Source: GCA-003244245 sp050699635 (GTDB lineage: Bacteria > Actinomycetota > Actinomycetes > Mycobacteriales > Pseudonocardiaceae). Taken from it: 64,000 nt of DNA. Positions within the stretch are counted from its first letter, which is position 1. The number at the start of each line of letters is the position of its first letter. The position numbers and the translations under genes are program-made. Shown here piece after piece: positions 48,980 to 57,347 of the stretch. The notes below the pieces were generated by a model that did not search any database, was not told the origin of the DNA, and saw only the letters and a program-made list of their open reading frames with translations. The stretch covers positions 49,174 through 113,173 of the forward strand of contig JBOHFK010000004.1 of the NCBI GenBank assembly GCA_050699635.1, in the 5' to 3' direction.

Positions 48980-49813
48980 ATGGGTCCTGGGTTGATGGAC
49001 ACCGGGCTGATCTCGTTCGTGGGCGCTGGACCCGGCGCGCCGGACCTGCTCACCCTGCGTGGCGCACACCGGCTCGCCGCCGCTGACCTGGTGGTGTGGG
49101 CATCGTCGCTGGTACCCGCCGCGGTCCTGGAGCACTGCGGTGCTGGTGCCGAGATCCATGACTCGGCGGGCATGACGCTGGAGGACATCCTCACGCTGTA
49201 CGCGGCTCACCCGGACGCCGCGATCGTCCGGCTGCACTCCGGAGATGTCTCGCTGTATTCGGCGCTGACCGAACAGCTGTCCTGGTGCACCGAACATGAC
49301 CGGGCCTTCGAGATCGTGCCGGGGGTCGGTTCGCTCGCCGCCGCCGCGGCCACCGCCGGGATAGAGCTCACCGTGCCCGGCGTGGCACAAAGTGCGGTAC
49401 TGACCCGGCTCGGCGGCGGCCGCACCGCGGCATCGATGCCCGCCGGGGAGAGTGTCGCCGGATTCGCCCGGCATGGCGTCACCATGGCCATCTACCTGTC
49501 CGCGGCCCGGCCGGGCGCCTTACGCGCGGAACTACTGGCCGGCTACCCACCGCACACCCCCGCTGTCATCGTCGCAAAGGCGAGCTGGCCGGACGAGACC
49601 GTGATCACCACCACGGTGGACGGCCTCGCCGACGCGCTGGCCGCATCCGGGATCCGCACTGCCGCGCTGGTGCTGGTAGGGCCGGCACTGTCCGGCGCGG
49701 GGACCCGCAGCCGGCTCTACGACCCCACCTACTCGCACGGCTGCCGCCGCCGCTCACTGCCGGGGAGCACCACCGGCCGGGCCATCCCCGCTGAGAAGCG
49801 AACGGTGCCGTGA
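48980..49813 (+). CDS. cobM: Precorrin-4 C11-methyltransferase
   Basis: 277 residues, tetrapyrrole-methylase fold. ISFVGAGPGAPDLLTLRGAH, VVWASSLVPAAVLEHC, RLHSGDVSLYSALTEQ and FEIVPGVGSLAAAAA are CobM/CbiF blocks. ATG 48980 has AGGAGG; the frame upstream overlaps the SOD-like gene and looks non-coding. It is the first gene of the plus-strand cobalamin run; cobJ follows with a 4-bp overlap. No B12 riboswitch was recognised upstream. Confidence 0.93.
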   Translation: MGPGLMDTGLISFVGAGPGAPDLLTLRGAHRLAAADLVVWASSLVPAAVLEHCGAGAEIHDSAGMTLEDILTLYAAHPDAAIVRLHSGDVSLYSALTEQLSWCTEHDRAFEIVPGVGSLAAAAATAGIELTVPGVAQSAVLTRLGGGRTAASMPAGESVAGFARHGVTMAIYLSAARPGALRAELLAGYPPHTPAVIVAKASWPDETVITTTVDGLADALAASGIRTAALVLVGPALSGAGTRSRLYDPTYSHGCRRRSLPGSTTGRAIPAEKRTVP

Positions 49814-50604
49814 ACGACGACCGAAGATCAACTCACCGCGATCCTGCGGCTACCGTGACCGGCATGCTCAGCATCGTCGGGCTCGGACCGGGCGGTCCGG
49901 CGCACCGCACCCGCGCCGCGGAGGACGCGATCCGGGACGCGCAGGTTGTCCTGGGATACCAGGCCTACCTGACGACCTGCGCCGACCTCACCGGCCCGCA
50001 CCAGAGCGTGGTGCCCAGCGGGATCGGCGCCGAGCAACAACGCGCCGAGGATGCGGTACACGCGGCGGCCGGCGGCGCCCGGGTGGCGCTGGTGTCCTCC
50101 GGCGACGCCGGGATCTACGGGATGGCCTCGCTGGCGCTGAGCAGCGCCGCCGCGCTGCCGCCGGCGCACCGGCCAGCGGTGCGGGTGATACCGGGTATTA
50201 CGGCGGCCATCGCCGGCGCCGCGCTGCTCGGCGCCCCGCTGGCTCGCGACTTCGCCTGCCTCACCCTGTCCGATGTGCTCGCACCCTGGGATGCGGTGGA
50301 GGCGCGGCTGCGTGCGGTTGCCGCCGCGGACCTGGTGCTCGCGCTGTACAACCCGCGCTCCCGCGACCGGTCCTGGCAGCTGGGTCGGGCCCGCGAGGTG
50401 CTCGCCGAGTACCGGCCCGGTGACACCCCGGTCGGCCTGGTCACCGACGCCGGGCGGCACAGTGAGCAGGTGGAACTGACCACCCTGGCAACTCTGGACC
50501 CGGCCCGGGCCGGCATGCATACGGTGGTGATCGTCGGTGGCGCCGGCACCAGCCGGCTCGGCGACTGGCTGGTGACCGCGCGGTCGCTCGGTGCGCCAGC
50601 GTGA
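49810..50604 (+). CDS. cobJ: Precorrin-3B C17-methyltransferase
   Basis: 264 residues, GTG at 49810 overlapping the cobM stop. LSIVGLGPGGPAHRTRAAED, VLGYQAYL, SSGDAGIYGMASLAL, VIPGITAAIAGAALLGAPLA (split) and LVLALYNPRSRDRSWQLGRA are CobJ/CbiH signatures. It performs ring contraction and C17 methylation. Confidence 0.95.
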   Translation: MNDDRRSTHRDPAATVTGMLSIVGLGPGGPAHRTRAAEDAIRDAQVVLGYQAYLTTCADLTGPHQSVVPSGIGAEQQRAEDAVHAAAGGARVALVSSGDAGIYGMASLALSSAAALPPAHRPAVRVIPGITAAIAGAALLGAPLARDFACLTLSDVLAPWDAVEARLRAVAAADLVLALYNPRSRDRSWQLGRAREVLAEYRPGDTPVGLVTDAGRHSEQVELTTLATLDPARAGMHTVVIVGGAGTSRLGDWLVTARSLGAPA

Positions 50605-50675
50605 CCACCGACGCACGCGCGTTCGCCATCTCGCCGCCCGACCAGCTCGACCCGCGGGCGGAGGCGGCATTGTGA
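50601..50675 (+). CDS. 24-codon micro-ORF wedged between cobJ and the SUMT gene
   Basis: GTG 50601 overlaps the cobJ stop (GTGA) and the micro-ORF's own TGA overlaps the next gene's GTG at 50672 (GTGA). It therefore exactly fills the interval and keeps ribosomes moving from cobJ to the SUMT gene. Its peptide begins VTTDARAFAISPPDQL and has no recognised relative. It may be a coupling ORF or the stub of a lost gene. Confidence 0.4.
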   Translation: MTTDARAFAISPPDQLDPRAEAAL

Positions 50676-51424
50676 CCGTGCACCTGGTGGGCGCCGGGCC
50701 CGGTGACCCGCAGTTGCTCACCCGGCGCGGCGCGGCGCTGCTCGCGGCAGCCGAGCACGTGGTGTACGACCGTCCTTCGATGGCAGAGATCCTGGCACTC
50801 GCACCGCACGCCACCCTCCATTGCGTCGGCAAGCAGGGCAGCACTCCGGCGCCGCCACAGCATGAGATCAACACGCTGCTCGTCGAGCTCGGCCGGACCG
50901 GGGCGTGCGTGGTGCGGCTCAAGGCCGGTGACCCGTTCGTGGTGTCCCGCGGGGGTGAGGAGGCGGTGGCACTGGCCCACGCGGGGGTGGGCGTCGACGT
51001 GGTACCCGGGGTATCCGCCGCGGTGGCCGCGCCGGCCGCGGCCGGGATCCCGGTCATGGTCCGCCAACTCGCCCGCACGCTCACCGTGGTCGCCGGCAAC
51101 GACGACGTCGAGAAGGTGGACTGGGACGCCGTGGCTCGCCTCGGTGGCACCATCGTGTTACTGACCGGGCGGGCGGCGCTGCACCGGGTGCTCGCGGCGC
51201 TGTGGGCGGGCGGGTTGTCGCCCGATACCCCGGTCGCCGCGATCAGCGCCGCTACCCGCCCGCAGCAGCGCACAGCCCGCGGCACTCTGGCCCGTCCCCC
51301 GTCAGCCCGGCTGCCCGCACCGTTGACCGTCGTGATCGGGGACGTCGCGGCCCTGGATATCACAGCGGGAGCCATCACAGCGGGGGACGTCACGGCAGGC
51401 GGGGTGCGCTGTGCACATCCCTGA
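50672..51424 (+). CDS. cobA: Uroporphyrinogen-III C-methyltransferase (second SUMT)
   Basis: 250 residues; GTG 50672 with GGAGG. VHLVGAGPGDPQLLTRRGAA, HEINTLLVELGRTG, VVRLKAGDPFVVSRGGEEA and VVPGVSAAVAAPAAAGIPV follow SUMT, but the usual KGGDPFVFGRG is KAGDPFVVSRG and the THRG motif is altered (VMVRQLA). It duplicates the C-terminal half of cysG, so it may be dedicated to B12 or have drifted in function. It overlaps cbiM by 14 bp. Confidence 0.85.
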   Translation: MTVHLVGAGPGDPQLLTRRGAALLAAAEHVVYDRPSMAEILALAPHATLHCVGKQGSTPAPPQHEINTLLVELGRTGACVVRLKAGDPFVVSRGGEEAVALAHAGVGVDVVPGVSAAVAAPAAAGIPVMVRQLARTLTVVAGNDDVEKVDWDAVARLGGTIVLLTGRAALHRVLAALWAGGLSPDTPVAAISAATRPQQRTARGTLARPPSARLPAPLTVVIGDVAALDITAGAITAGDVTAGGVRCAHP

Positions 51425-52052
51425 CGGCTTCGTCTCCCCCGCGGTTGCCGCCACCGGCGCCGTGGTGGCGCTCGCGGGGCTTGCCGTGTGCGTGCGCCGG
51501 GCCCGGCTCGATGTCGCGGAACGGCAGTTGCCGCTGGCCGGGCTGGCCGCGGCGTTCTTCCTGGTCCTGGAGGCTCCGTTCATCCCGGTCACGGTGGGCA
51601 CCAGCGGGCACCTGCTCGGCGGAACGCTGGCGGTGGCGCTGCTCGGGCCGTGGCTCGGGCCGGTGGTGATCACGGTTGTCACCGTGGTGCAGGCACTGTT
51701 CGCCGGCGACGGTGGCCTGTCCACGCTGGGCGTCAACGTGGTCAATCTGGCCCTGGTGCCGGCGGCGGTGGGTTACCCGGTGTTGCTTGGCCTGCGCCGG
51801 GTGGTGCCTCGAGGACCGACCGGCACGGCGGTGGCCACCGGGGTCGCCGCGGCGGTGTCGGTACTCGCCGCGGCGGTGCTGTTCACCGCGGAGTACGCGC
51901 TGGGCGGTGCTGCGGGAATACCGCTGCGTACCGTCGCGGTGTCGACCATCGGGGTGTACGCGCTGGTCGCCGCACTCGAGGCGATCGTCACCGCGCTGGT
52001 GGTACGGGGGTTGCTCGCGGTGCGCGCCGACCTCGTCCAAGTGGCGTCATGA
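51411..52052 (+). CDS. cbiM: Cobalt ECF transporter S component CbiM
   Basis: 213 residues with about six membrane helices. It begins exactly MHIPDGFVSPAV; the N-terminal Met-His of CbiM coordinates the metal, so the GTG at 51411 must be the start although it lies inside the previous gene. PFIPVTVGTSGHLLGGTLAV and GDGGLSTLGVNVVNLALVP are further family motifs. No cbiN gene follows; CbiQ overlaps by 4 bp. Acts in the cytoplasmic membrane. Confidence 0.94.
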   Translation: MHIPDGFVSPAVAATGAVVALAGLAVCVRRARLDVAERQLPLAGLAAAFFLVLEAPFIPVTVGTSGHLLGGTLAVALLGPWLGPVVITVVTVVQALFAGDGGLSTLGVNVVNLALVPAAVGYPVLLGLRRVVPRGPTGTAVATGVAAAVSVLAAAVLFTAEYALGGAAGIPLRTVAVSTIGVYALVAALEAIVTALVVRGLLAVRADLVQVAS

Positions 52053-52801
52053 GCTCCACGCACCAGGGCCTGCTCCTACCCGCCGACACTCCCGTGCACC
52101 GGCTGGCGCCGCAATGCAAGGTGGCCGCCACCGCCCTGTTCGTGTTCGCCGTCGCGTGCACTCCAGCTGGCGCTTACTGGCCCTACCTGTGGTACCTGCT
52201 GCTGCTCAGCATGGTCGCCGTGCTGGCGCGGCTGCCACTGTTGATCATGATACGCCGACTGCTGGTGGAGGTGCCGTTCGTCTTATTCGTGCTGGCGCTG
52301 CCCTTCCTCGGCGGGCCACCGCAGCTGACAGTGCTCGGGGTCGCGCTATCGGTCCCCGGGTTGCACGCCGCGGCGACCATCGCGCTCAAGGCGACGTTCG
52401 GGCTGCTCGCCACCGGCGTCCTGGCCGCCACCACATCGCCGCCGGAGATCATCACCGGATTGGAGCGACTCCGGGTACCGCGGGTGTTCACCGCGGTCGC
52501 GGCGTTCATGGTTCGCTACCTCGAAGTGCTGGCGGCCGAGCTGGCCAGGATGCGGACCGCCGCAGCCTGCCGCGGGGGAAATCCACGCTGGTTATGGCAA
52601 GTTCGCGACGTGACGGCCAGCCTGGGCGCACTGGTCATCCGCTCCTTCGAGCGCGGCGAGCGGGTCTATCTCGCGATGGCCTCCCGCGGCTACACCGGGA
52701 CCCTGCCCGCCGTGCCGAGCGGCACCGCGGCACCGCGGGCAGCGTGGGCCGGCGCGCTGACCGTGCCGGCCCTGGCCGCACTCGGGCTGGTCCTGGCGTG
52801 A
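52049..52801 (+). CDS. cbiQ: Energy-coupling factor transmembrane component CbiQ
   Basis: 250 residues with five or six hydrophobic helices (TALFVFAVACTPAGAYW, LLLLSMVAVLARLP, VPFVLFVLALPFLGG). The cytoplasmic coupling helices include AACRGG and YLAMASRGYTG, the Ala-Arg-Gly motifs that contact the ATPase. ATG 52049 overlaps the cbiM stop. Its own stop overlaps the start of the fused cbiX-cbiO gene. Confidence 0.94.
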   Translation: MSSTHQGLLLPADTPVHRLAPQCKVAATALFVFAVACTPAGAYWPYLWYLLLLSMVAVLARLPLLIMIRRLLVEVPFVLFVLALPFLGGPPQLTVLGVALSVPGLHAAATIALKATFGLLATGVLAATTSPPEIITGLERLRVPRVFTAVAAFMVRYLEVLAAELARMRTAAACRGGNPRWLWQVRDVTASLGALVIRSFERGERVYLAMASRGYTGTLPAVPSGTAAPRAAWAGALTVPALAALGLVLA

Positions 52802-54582
52802 GCGAGACCTGCTCGCAGGGTCGAGCCGACAGACCCAGCGAGACCTACTCGCAGGGTCGAGCCGGCAGTCCAGCGCAGGGTCCAGCCAGCCAGCCGGCGA
52901 TGCTAGTGGTGGGGCACGGCAGCCGGGACGCCGACGGGGTGGACGAATTCTGGGCGCTGGCCGGCACGATCCGCGCGGCCGCGGGTGAACTGCTGACCGG
53001 GTTCGGCTTCATCGAACTGGCCACACCGACCGTCGACGAGGCCATCGACGACCTGGTCGCCCGGGGCGCGACAGAGATCGTCAGCGTGCCGCTGGTCCTG
53101 CTGGCCGCCGGGCACCTGAAGAACGACGGCCCGGCAGCGCTGGCCCGGGCCCGGGCCCGGCACCCGGGGGTGCACTTCCACCTGGCCCGTGACCTGGGCA
53201 TCGAACCGTACATCCTGGAGACCGCGACCGACCGGATCCGCGATGCGGCCGGTGACGCTAATCCGGAGAAGCTGGGGGTCGCACTGATCGGGCGAGGCTG
53301 CAGCGACCCGGACGCCTGCGCGGACCTGTGGAAGGTCAGCCGGCTGCTCGCTGATGGGCGCGGGCTGGGCATGATCGAGCCCGGGTTCGTCTCCGTCGCC
53401 GCTCCGTCGGTGCCGGAGACATTGGACAAGCTGCGGTTGCTCGGCGCCGGGACGGCGGTGATCGCGCCGTTCTTCCTGTTCCCCGGGGTGCTGCTGAACC
53501 GGATCTACGCCGAGGCCGCGGCGTGGGCGCAGGACCATCCCGAGGTCGAGGTCCGCGCTGCGGGCCATCTGGGCCCGGACCCACGGCTGGTCCGGCTGGT
53601 GCTGGAGCGCTACCGGGAGGCGCGAGCCGGCGACGTGCGGATGAACTGCGACCTGTGCGCCTACCGGGTGCAGTTGCCCGGCTACGAGTCCAGAGTCGGT
53701 ACCCCGATCTCGTTGACCCCGCACGGTGACGGCCCGGCCGGTGGTTCCCGGCGGGCTCGCCGGGCCACCCGAGTGCGCACGCCGGCGCCCCAGATCCGGC
53801 GGGGCCGGTTCATCGGACCCCAGGCCGGTCCGCGGCCGGCCGGGGACCACGCCGCGATCGAAGTGCGGGATCTCGACTTCTCCTACCCGGACGGCCGCCA
53901 AGCGCTGTCCGGGGTGTCGATGCACGTCGAGCCCGGTGAACGGGTCGCCCTCCTTGGCCCCAACGGTGCCGGCAAGACGTCGTTGGTGCTGCAGCTCAAC
54001 GGGGTGCTCACCCCGTCGGCCGGGTCGGTGTCCATCGGCGGGGTGCAGGTGGAGCGGCGGACGCTGGCCGAGGTCCGCCGGCGGGTCGGGGTGGTCTTCC
54101 AGGACCCCGATGATCAGCTGTTCACCCCTACCGTAGGCCGAGATGTGGCCTTCGGACCGGCGCATCTGGGGCTGTCCGGAGAGGCCTTACAAGTCCGCGT
54201 CGCTGAAGCGCTGTCCTATGTCGGACTGGCGGATGCCGCTGAGCGTCCACCGCACCGACTGTCCCTGGGCGAGCGGCGGCGCGCCGCGGTGGCCACCGTG
54301 CTGGCCATGCATCCCGAGGTGCTGGTGCTCGACGAGCCCACAGCCAACCTCGACCCGGCAGCCCGCCGAGAATTCGCCGATCTGATCAAACGGCTGGGCA
54401 TGACGACGCTGCTGGTCACGCATGACCTCCCCTATGCGCTGGAGCTGTGCCCCCGGGCGCTGGTGATCGACCACGGGCAGATCGTCGCCGACGGGCCCAC
54501 CCGGGAGGTGCTTGCCGACACCGGGTTCATGAGCGCACACCGGCTGGAACTCCCCGCGGGGTTCAATCCACTAGGAGCCTGA
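52798..54582 (+). CDS. Fused sirohydrochlorin cobaltochelatase CbiX and cobalt-transport ATPase CbiO
   Basis: 594 residues in one uninterrupted frame. Residues 35-300 are CbiX: MLVVGHGSRDADGVDEFWAL, VSVPLVLLAAGHLKNDGP, ALIGRGCSDPDACADLWKVS and the C-terminal MNCDLCAYR cysteine motif. After an Arg/Pro-rich linker (about 305-350), residues 352-594 are an ECF-type ABC ATPase: Walker A GPNGAGKTSL, Q-loop VVFQDPDDQLFTPTVGRDVA, signature LSLGERRRAAVA, Walker B VLVLDEPTANLD, LLVTHDL. GTG 52798 overlaps cbiQ. The first 34 residues come from a 36-bp repeat. It joins cobalt import to insertion. Confidence 0.9.
   Translation: MSETCSQGRADRPSETYSQGRAGSPAQGPASQPAMLVVGHGSRDADGVDEFWALAGTIRAAAGELLTGFGFIELATPTVDEAIDDLVARGATEIVSVPLVLLAAGHLKNDGPAALARARARHPGVHFHLARDLGIEPYILETATDRIRDAAGDANPEKLGVALIGRGCSDPDACADLWKVSRLLADGRGLGMIEPGFVSVAAPSVPETLDKLRLLGAGTAVIAPFFLFPGVLLNRIYAEAAAWAQDHPEVEVRAAGHLGPDPRLVRLVLERYREARAGDVRMNCDLCAYRVQLPGYESRVGTPISLTPHGDGPAGGSRRARRATRVRTPAPQIRRGRFIGPQAGPRPAGDHAAIEVRDLDFSYPDGRQALSGVSMHVEPGERVALLGPNGAGKTSLVLQLNGVLTPSAGSVSIGGVQVERRTLAEVRRRVGVVFQDPDDQLFTPTVGRDVAFGPAHLGLSGEALQVRVAEALSYVGLADAAERPPHRLSLGERRRAAVATVLAMHPEVLVLDEPTANLDPAARREFADLIKRLGMTTLLVTHDLPYALELCPRALVIDHGQIVADGPTREVLADTGFMSAHRLELPAGFNPLGA
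52801..52868 (+). repeat. 36-bp direct repeat at the 5' end of cbiX-cbiO
   Basis: Unit 1 at 52801-52836, unit 2 at 52837-52868, differing at two positions, read in frame as SETCSQGRADRP then SETYSQGRAG. Each contains an imperfect palindrome GACCTGC/GCAGGGTC. It precedes the natural CbiX start MLVVGHG. Confidence 0.8.
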
Positions 54583-54634
54583 CGCGCCTGCTCCTGTTGA
54601 TTGTGGCGCTACAGCTCGCCGGCGCCGCGCCGTT

Positions 54635-54883
54635 TCACCCTGCCCAGAGCACTTCCAGCAGGTCCACTCTCCGCTGGTCCTCCAAAATCAAGTAGATGAT
54701 CATCCCGGCGTGGCCGAACGCCAGGATCCGCACCGGCCCCTCGGGATTGCCACTGTTGATCGAGTCCGCGCTCCACGGGTGAAGCTCCAGTAAAGCGCGT
54801 GCCTCGGCGAAGTCAGCCAAGGTTACATTGGGTAGCGTAGCGATCTGCTGGTCGGTCTGCTTATCGGCAACGACCTTGTACAC
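54635..54883 (-). CDS. RelE/ParE-like toxin
   Basis: 82 residues, GTG 54883. YKVVADKQTDQQIATLP opens the family; FGHAGMIIYLILEDQRRVDL and LEVLWAG at the C-terminus match actinobacterial RelE-like toxins, where the Arg-Arg near the end belongs to the active surface. It starts 4 bp after the antitoxin stop. Predicted to be an mRNA interferase or gyrase poison; not distinguishable by sequence. Confidence 0.8.
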   Translation of the reverse strand: MYKVVADKQTDQQIATLPNVTLADFAEARALLELHPWSADSINSGNPEGPVRILAFGHAGMIIYLILEDQRRVDLLEVLWAG

Positions 54884-54887
54884 CGTG

Positions 54888-55193
54888 TCAGTAGCCGAGC
54901 CGGGCCTTGGTGACCGGCAGCGCCTCGTCGGCGGGGATGTCCGCGCGGGTGTACAGCTTCGCCGCGCGTCGCCACATCTGCCGGTAGCGGTCAGGGTCCG
55001 TGCACATCCATGCGATTCGCCGCCAGGACTCCAGCGTTTTGTCGAGCTCGTCGAGGCTGAACGTCTCTGCCGCCCTCTCCAGCGCCTGACGGTACTCGCG
55101 GTCGAACCTGGGCTGTTCCTCGGAGATGAGTGCCGCGCGGATCTCGGCCGGGGAGGCGTCGGCGAACGGCGGCCGGGTGGCTGCGGCGGTCAT
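54888..55193 (-). CDS. DUF6247-type antitoxin
   Basis: 101 residues, helical. SPAEIRAALISEEQPRFDRE and LDELDKTLESWRRIAW are the family pattern; the C-terminus PVTKARLGY is also typical. Genes of this kind precede RelE-like toxins in many actinobacteria, so the pair is a type II toxin-antitoxin module. The ATG at 55193 overlaps the stop of the broken helicase gene (ATGA). Confidence 0.75.
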   Translation of the reverse strand: MTAAATRPPFADASPAEIRAALISEEQPRFDREYRQALERAAETFSLDELDKTLESWRRIAWMCTDPDRYRQMWRRAAKLYTRADIPADEALPVTKARLGY

Positions 55194-56119
55194 AGCGACC
55201 ACGATAGCCGCCCGGTCCGACCGCTTCGGGCCTGCCGCTGTAGGTGACCCAGGCCGCGTTCCAAGATCGCGGCTCGCTTCTGCGCGACGAACAAGACCTT
55301 CCTTCCGGCTGCCGCCGCCTCCGCGATGAGGTTCGCGATCGTCTGGCTCATCCCTGTGCCGGGAGGAACCTGCAGGATCAAGTTGCTTCCAGTCAGAACC
55401 GCGACTATTGCCGCCTGCCGGGACGGATCGGCATCGATGACAAGGTGTTCGCTTTCCGGGCGGATCATGACCGGGTCCGCCGGCGACGGCTCCGGCCGGC
55501 GCTGCAGTTCGGCTCGCGCGTCGGGGTCGCCGGCGAGCGCAGAGGTGATCGAGTGGCTCGCCAGTAGCCGTGTGGACTCCTCAAGCTCGCGAACCATCGG
55601 GAGTTTCTCATAGGCGAATACAACTGCCACGAACTTAGACTCGAAAGTCGTCGCCACGCCAGCGTCGGCGGCTCGCTGCTGAACGAGTTTCACCACCTCA
55701 GCTAGTTGCTGCTGAATGTCGGCCTTAGTGATGGATTCGGCAACACCTGCGATGTTCACGCCGACCTGCCGGGTCAACGCGTAACTTAACACCGGATTGA
55801 GCTCAACTGAATCATCCATGAGCAACTCGAAGTCAGTGGCATTGACGCGTTTGGATCTAATTGTAAGCGGCCGAAGTAGAACGGGCGACCGAGTCACTGC
55901 CATTACGCGCCCCGATTGAGGCGCTTGCCAGCTGAGCATCCCAACAGCTTCGAAACCAGCGTCGATGCCGCGTTCCTCAGAAATCAGTCGCATTTTTCTC
56001 TTGATCTCCGTCAGCCGCCTGCGTGCAGACTGGAACGCTTCTGGCGTCGTAAAGAGAAGACTCGCCCGGAGTCCGTGCTCGTCGAGCTGGTCGCGTCGGA
56101 TGTCGCCGCCGTCATACTT
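55190..56119 (-). pseudogene. Truncated DUF4011/AAA_11-type helicase-related gene
   Basis: About 300 codons resemble the DUF4011 region of very large superfamily-1-like proteins (usually well over 1000 residues): RRRLTEIKRKMRLISEERGI, VELNPVLSYALTRQVGV, TFESKFVAVVFAYEKLPM. The start of the helicase core follows: LILQVPPGTGMSQTIANLIA, VLFVAQKRAA. The Walker A Lys is Met. The frame ends 30 codons later, so motifs Ia-VI are missing. The N-terminus also seems lost or frameshifted near 56060-56115. GC is lower than in neighbours. Best read as decayed accessory or defence DNA. Confidence 0.65.
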
Positions 56120-56210
56120 CGCTCCTATAGTGGCAGGATGTCGTTCGTACGTAGTGTCGGGGTGACAGCGGCCTGCGGCACCGTCAACTGCACCTGAGAC
56201 TCGGAGGCGA

Positions 56211-57323
56211 ATGATGACGCAAACGGCAGAGAAGGCGGCCCAGGACCCTGTTGCGCAACGTGACGCGTTGGGTGAACGGCTGTTCGCAGGGCTGTTGGGT
56301 GGGATGGAGTTACTGGCAGTCCAGCTCGGTATCAAACTGGGTCTGTACGCGGTGCTGCGCGACACCGGCGTCATGACCCCAGGAGCACTGGCCTCGCGAG
56401 CGGGCATCGACGAGCGCTATGCGCAGGAGTGGCTGGAACAGCAGGCAGTGAGCGGGATACTCGAGGTCGCCGCCCGCAGTGACGACCCCGCTGAGCGTGG
56501 CTACACCCTGCCCGCCGGCCACGCGGAGGCGCTGCTCGACCCGGAAAGCCCCGGCTACGCCGCAGCAATGCCACTCGGCCTGCTCGCGCTGGCCACCACG
56601 CTGGATGCCCTCGAAGGGGCCTACCGCAGCGGGGAAGGGGTGGCCTACGAGCGGTACGGCGCGCAGATGCGGGAGTGCATCGCCGGCTTCAACCGGCCGA
56701 TGTTCGCCAATGACCTCGCGACCGAATGGCTACCCGCCCTGCCCGACGTGCATGCTCGGCTGACGGCAGGTGAGCCGGCGCGCGTGCTCGACGTCGCGTG
56801 TGGCACCGGCTGGTCGACGATCTGCCTGGCCCGTGCCTACCAGAACGTCACCGTGACCGGGATCGATCTCGATGTGTCGTCGATCGACCAGGCCCGGCGA
56901 AACGCCGCCGGGAGCGGCGTGGCCGATCGGGTCCGGTTCGAGGTGAGCGACGCCGCCGGGGCCGCCACCGACGGTGGCTATCAGCTGGCCATGCTCTTCG
57001 AGGCCCTGCACGACATGGGCGACCCCGTCGGTGCGCTGCGGCAGGTGCGAGCCGCGCTGGCCGAGGGCGCACCGCTGTTGGTGGCCGACGAGCGCGTCGC
57101 CGACAGCTTTGTCGCGCCCGGTGACGACATCGAACGCCTCAACTACGGGTGGAGCGTGCTGCACTGCCTGCCCGCCACCCGGGCCACCGCACCGGTGGTG
57201 GCCAACGGCACTGTGCTGCGCTCGACAACGGTGCGACAGTGGGCAGGCGAAGCGGGCTTCTCCCGGGTCGAGGAGCTGCCGATCGCCCATGACTTCTGGC
57301 GTTTCTACCGGCTGGAGGGCTGA
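56211..57323 (+). CDS. SAM-dependent methyltransferase with N-terminal winged helix
   Basis: 370 residues; ATG 56211 (or the next codon) with GGAGGCGA. Residues 25-95 form a winged-helix dimerisation-like domain (GIKLGLYAVLRDTGVMTPGA, YAQEWLEQQAVSGIL). The Rossmann domain has ARVLDVACGTGWSTICLARA, VTGIDLDVSSIDQARRNA and FEALHDMGDPVGAL. It resembles O- or C-methyltransferases of secondary metabolism and actinobacterial class I enzymes; the substrate is unknown. It is convergent with the monooxygenase operon. Confidence 0.85.
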   Translation: MMTQTAEKAAQDPVAQRDALGERLFAGLLGGMELLAVQLGIKLGLYAVLRDTGVMTPGALASRAGIDERYAQEWLEQQAVSGILEVAARSDDPAERGYTLPAGHAEALLDPESPGYAAAMPLGLLALATTLDALEGAYRSGEGVAYERYGAQMRECIAGFNRPMFANDLATEWLPALPDVHARLTAGEPARVLDVACGTGWSTICLARAYQNVTVTGIDLDVSSIDQARRNAAGSGVADRVRFEVSDAAGAATDGGYQLAMLFEALHDMGDPVGALRQVRAALAEGAPLLVADERVADSFVAPGDDIERLNYGWSVLHCLPATRATAPVVANGTVLRSTTVRQWAGEAGFSRVEELPIAHDFWRFYRLEG

Positions 57324-57347
57324 TCACAGGCTGGCGCAGGAAGGGTT

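Noticed and set aside
51676..52797. Apparent N-terminal extension of the CbiX-CbiO frame over cbiM and cbiQ
   Set aside because: The frame is open by chance; residues before 52798 are Arg/Pro shadow sequence, while cbiM and cbiQ are well supported in other frames.
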